Source: Blastocatellia bacterium (lineage in GTDB: Bacteria; Acidobacteriota; Blastocatellia; Pyrinomonadales; Pyrinomonadaceae). From it: a stretch of DNA of 8,372 nt. Numbering within the stretch: the first letter of the stretch is position 1; every line of letters begins with the position of its first letter. The stretch lies in the NCBI GenBank assembly GCA_003175865.1, contig PSRF01000034.1:1-8372 (forward strand), written 5' to 3'. Both the position numbers and the translations under genes were made by a program. Below, piece by piece: positions 8,001 to 8,372 of the stretch. The notes beneath the pieces were generated by a model. The model did no database searches. It worked only from the letters and a program-made list of their open reading frames with translations, and had not been told where the DNA came from.

Positions 8001-8318
8001 TGCGGCAGATTCAAGGTTTCGATCCAGCTTGAAGGTGATGATGACAATCGAGGTGCCCTGTCCGGATACAGAGCGGAGTTCGCTAATGCCATCGACGGTG
8101 TTTACGACTTCTTCAATAGGCTGGCTAACAAGCGATTCAACTTCTTCTGGGGAAGCGCCAGGCAAGTTAGTTCGCACACTAATTGTCGGGAGGTCGACGG
8201 AAGGAAAGCGGTCGACACCGAGTTTAAAAAACCCGGCCGCGCCAACGACAACGAGTGACAACACGATCATTGTCGCGAAGACCGGGCGGCGGATACAGAT
8301 TTCAGCTAGCTTTTGCAC
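5040..8318 (-). CDS. RND multidrug efflux permease, HAE1 (AcrB/MdtB-C-like) family
   Basis: This 1092-residue inner-membrane proton/substrate antiporter is the pump component of a tripartite efflux complex. It starts with the family hallmark ICIRRPVFATM (8-18) and TM1. The order TM1, large periplasmic loop (about 35-335), TM2-6 (338-485), TM7 (about 527-545), second periplasmic loop (about 550-875), TM8-12 (879-1035) is standard. Proton-relay residues are present: D400-D401 in TM4 (VGVVIDDAIVVLENI), K948 in TM10 (VVKKNAI) and a threonine near 985 (RPILMTT). It is slightly longer than AcrB. Differences include a roughly 25-residue segment near 620-650 in the second loop and a charged, probably disordered tail at 1040-1092. 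Substrate cannot be inferred. The start is GTG, chosen because it places the N-terminus exactly as in the family; no Shine-Dalgarno is visible. Adaptor and outer-membrane genes are not in the window; upstream of 8372 is the likely place. Confidence 0.96.
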   Translation of the reverse strand: MQKLAEICIRRPVFATMIVLSLVVVGAAGFFKLGVDRFPSVDLPTISVRTNLPGASPEEVESLVSQPIEEVVNTVDGISELRSVSGQGTSIVIITFKLDRNLESAAQDVRDRVTSLGRRLPEDATPPIVQKFDNDSNPILTLSLSADRSLRELTELGDKTVRPQLERISGVGEVRVVGGLDRAINVWIDAERLAAYQISISQVRQALQRQNADVPGGNVTTNKEELTLRTLGRFTDPRQFEDLVIANVNGSPVKLRDVGRVEDGTKEQRSLSRLNGVPTVTLDIRRQSGANTVEVINGIKEALPHVGAQLPEDVKLEVIRDQSRYIEAALHEIQTHLVLGSILASLVVLVFMRSWRSTLIAAVAIPCSVISTFGMMRALNFTLNSVTMLALVLMVGVVIDDAIVVLENIFRFIEEKRIDPKEAAREATKDIGLAVLATTLSLVVIFLPVSFMSSISGRFLYQFGITAAVAIMVSLLVSFTLTPMMSSRLVKVSDAGGHGSPASRRGFYRWIDTGYTHMLAFAMRHRIVVAVLSLAVIASSVPLYRSVKQEFIPTNVDEAEFEVSVNGPEGTNLAVMNETLTAMEKDIATTPGVTVVLSSVGGNFLGGVNQGGAYVRIAPHEERTLSIGRIWRELKNGTPLHAFQGNYTQQDVMTEVRKRLQKYSPMRIGVRNQQSFNFGAGGRTDIDFVFRGPDIVALAGYADDLLERSKKLGGIVDGDTTLKLNKPELRVVIDRDRAADLGVDSSDIATSLRLMVGGEEQTSRYRDESTNEDYDVQLRLNERDRTDVNTISRLYVPSNRGGLVRLDNLVKIKRDTSPSRIDRLDRERQVSVRASVAPGYALADRIDALRKTVANDMNLPAAYTTTVSGRARELERTFTEFIWAFILSILFMYMILASQFESTVHPLTILLSLPLSVPFALLSLWGTGDTLNLYSALGILVLFGVVKKNAILQIDHMNNLRAKGMERYEAIMQGNRDRLRPILMTTLALVAGMLPLAVGTGPGAEERRSIAIVVIGGQTLSLLLTLIATPVAYSLLDDLRSTARFRRVAGVTANATQRLKTAFRKPRPVVEAPAERSVDSRDEHVQAGAGGD

Positions 8319-8330
8319 TTCGTTATTTTA

Positions 8331-8356
8331 GATTTTTGATTTTTGATTTTTGATTT
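8331..8356. repeat. AT-rich heptamer tandem repeat upstream of the RND gene
   Basis: GATTTTT is repeated three times with a fourth partial copy (G at 8331, 8338, 8345 and 8352, exact period 7). On the - strand it reads ATCAAAA repeats, ending 12 bp before the GTG start at 8318. It could be a slippage-prone spacer affecting expression of the pump or simply intergenic filler. The rest of the 54-bp upstream segment shows nothing identifiable. Confidence 0.8.
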
Positions 8357-8372
8357 GTCGTTGCTTTCGGTT

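Noticed and set aside
5140..8258. Several open frames on the + strand across the RND gene (for example 5140-5418, 6964-7320, 7363-7707, 7998-8258).
   Set aside because: They lie opposite a gene with strong family-wide conservation, have low-complexity Ser/Thr/Arg-rich products and no ribosome binding sites; they are antisense shadows.

Overview
The window looks like a stretch of a Gram-negative bacterial chromosome. The pointers are a HAE1-type RND efflux pump, which implies an outer membrane, and a Tat-exported protein. Base composition is moderate. The GC-rich inverted repeat at 4947-5037 and the ATCAAAAATC-type AT-rich tandem repeat upstream of a gene are the kind of intergenic sequence I associate with Acidobacteriota (Blastocatellia-like). 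That placement is an inference from style, not from a marker gene. I see no tRNA, rRNA, CRISPR array, transposase or phage gene.

Layout. One gene lies on the + strand: a small polytopic membrane protein (144-833). It converges, with only 13 bp between stop codons, on a block read entirely from the - strand. In transcription order (right to left) that block is an RND multidrug-efflux permease (5040-8318), a 382-bp gap, a Tat-signal exported protein of unknown family (3344-4657), a P-loop NTPase of the AAA/STAND type (2416-3309), and a winged-helix-like plus TPR protein with a C-terminal membrane anchor (847-2412). The gap holds a perfect 28-bp inverted repeat, a nested hairpin and a weak candidate promoter. 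The last three genes are closely spaced (34 bp, then 3 bp) and probably form one operon separate from the RND gene.

The most interesting region is that three-gene operon. The NTPase ends at the GxP-type helical region, where a STAND ATPase would normally continue into a winged helix and a repeat domain. The next gene begins with a winged-helix-like segment followed by TPRs, and it is in the same reading frame, separated only by TAG-GTC-ATG. The pair therefore looks like a two-piece (or recently split) STAND NTPase, tethered to the inner membrane by a tail anchor. It is encoded just downstream of a cysteine-containing, mostly helical protein that carries a twin-arginine export signal. A cytoplasmic switch at the membrane with an exported partner is a plausible, apparently undescribed arrangement, but its function cannot be read from the sequence.

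The RND permease has the expected proton-relay residues and looks intact. Its adaptor and outer-membrane partners would lie outside the window, most likely upstream of its start (beyond 8372).
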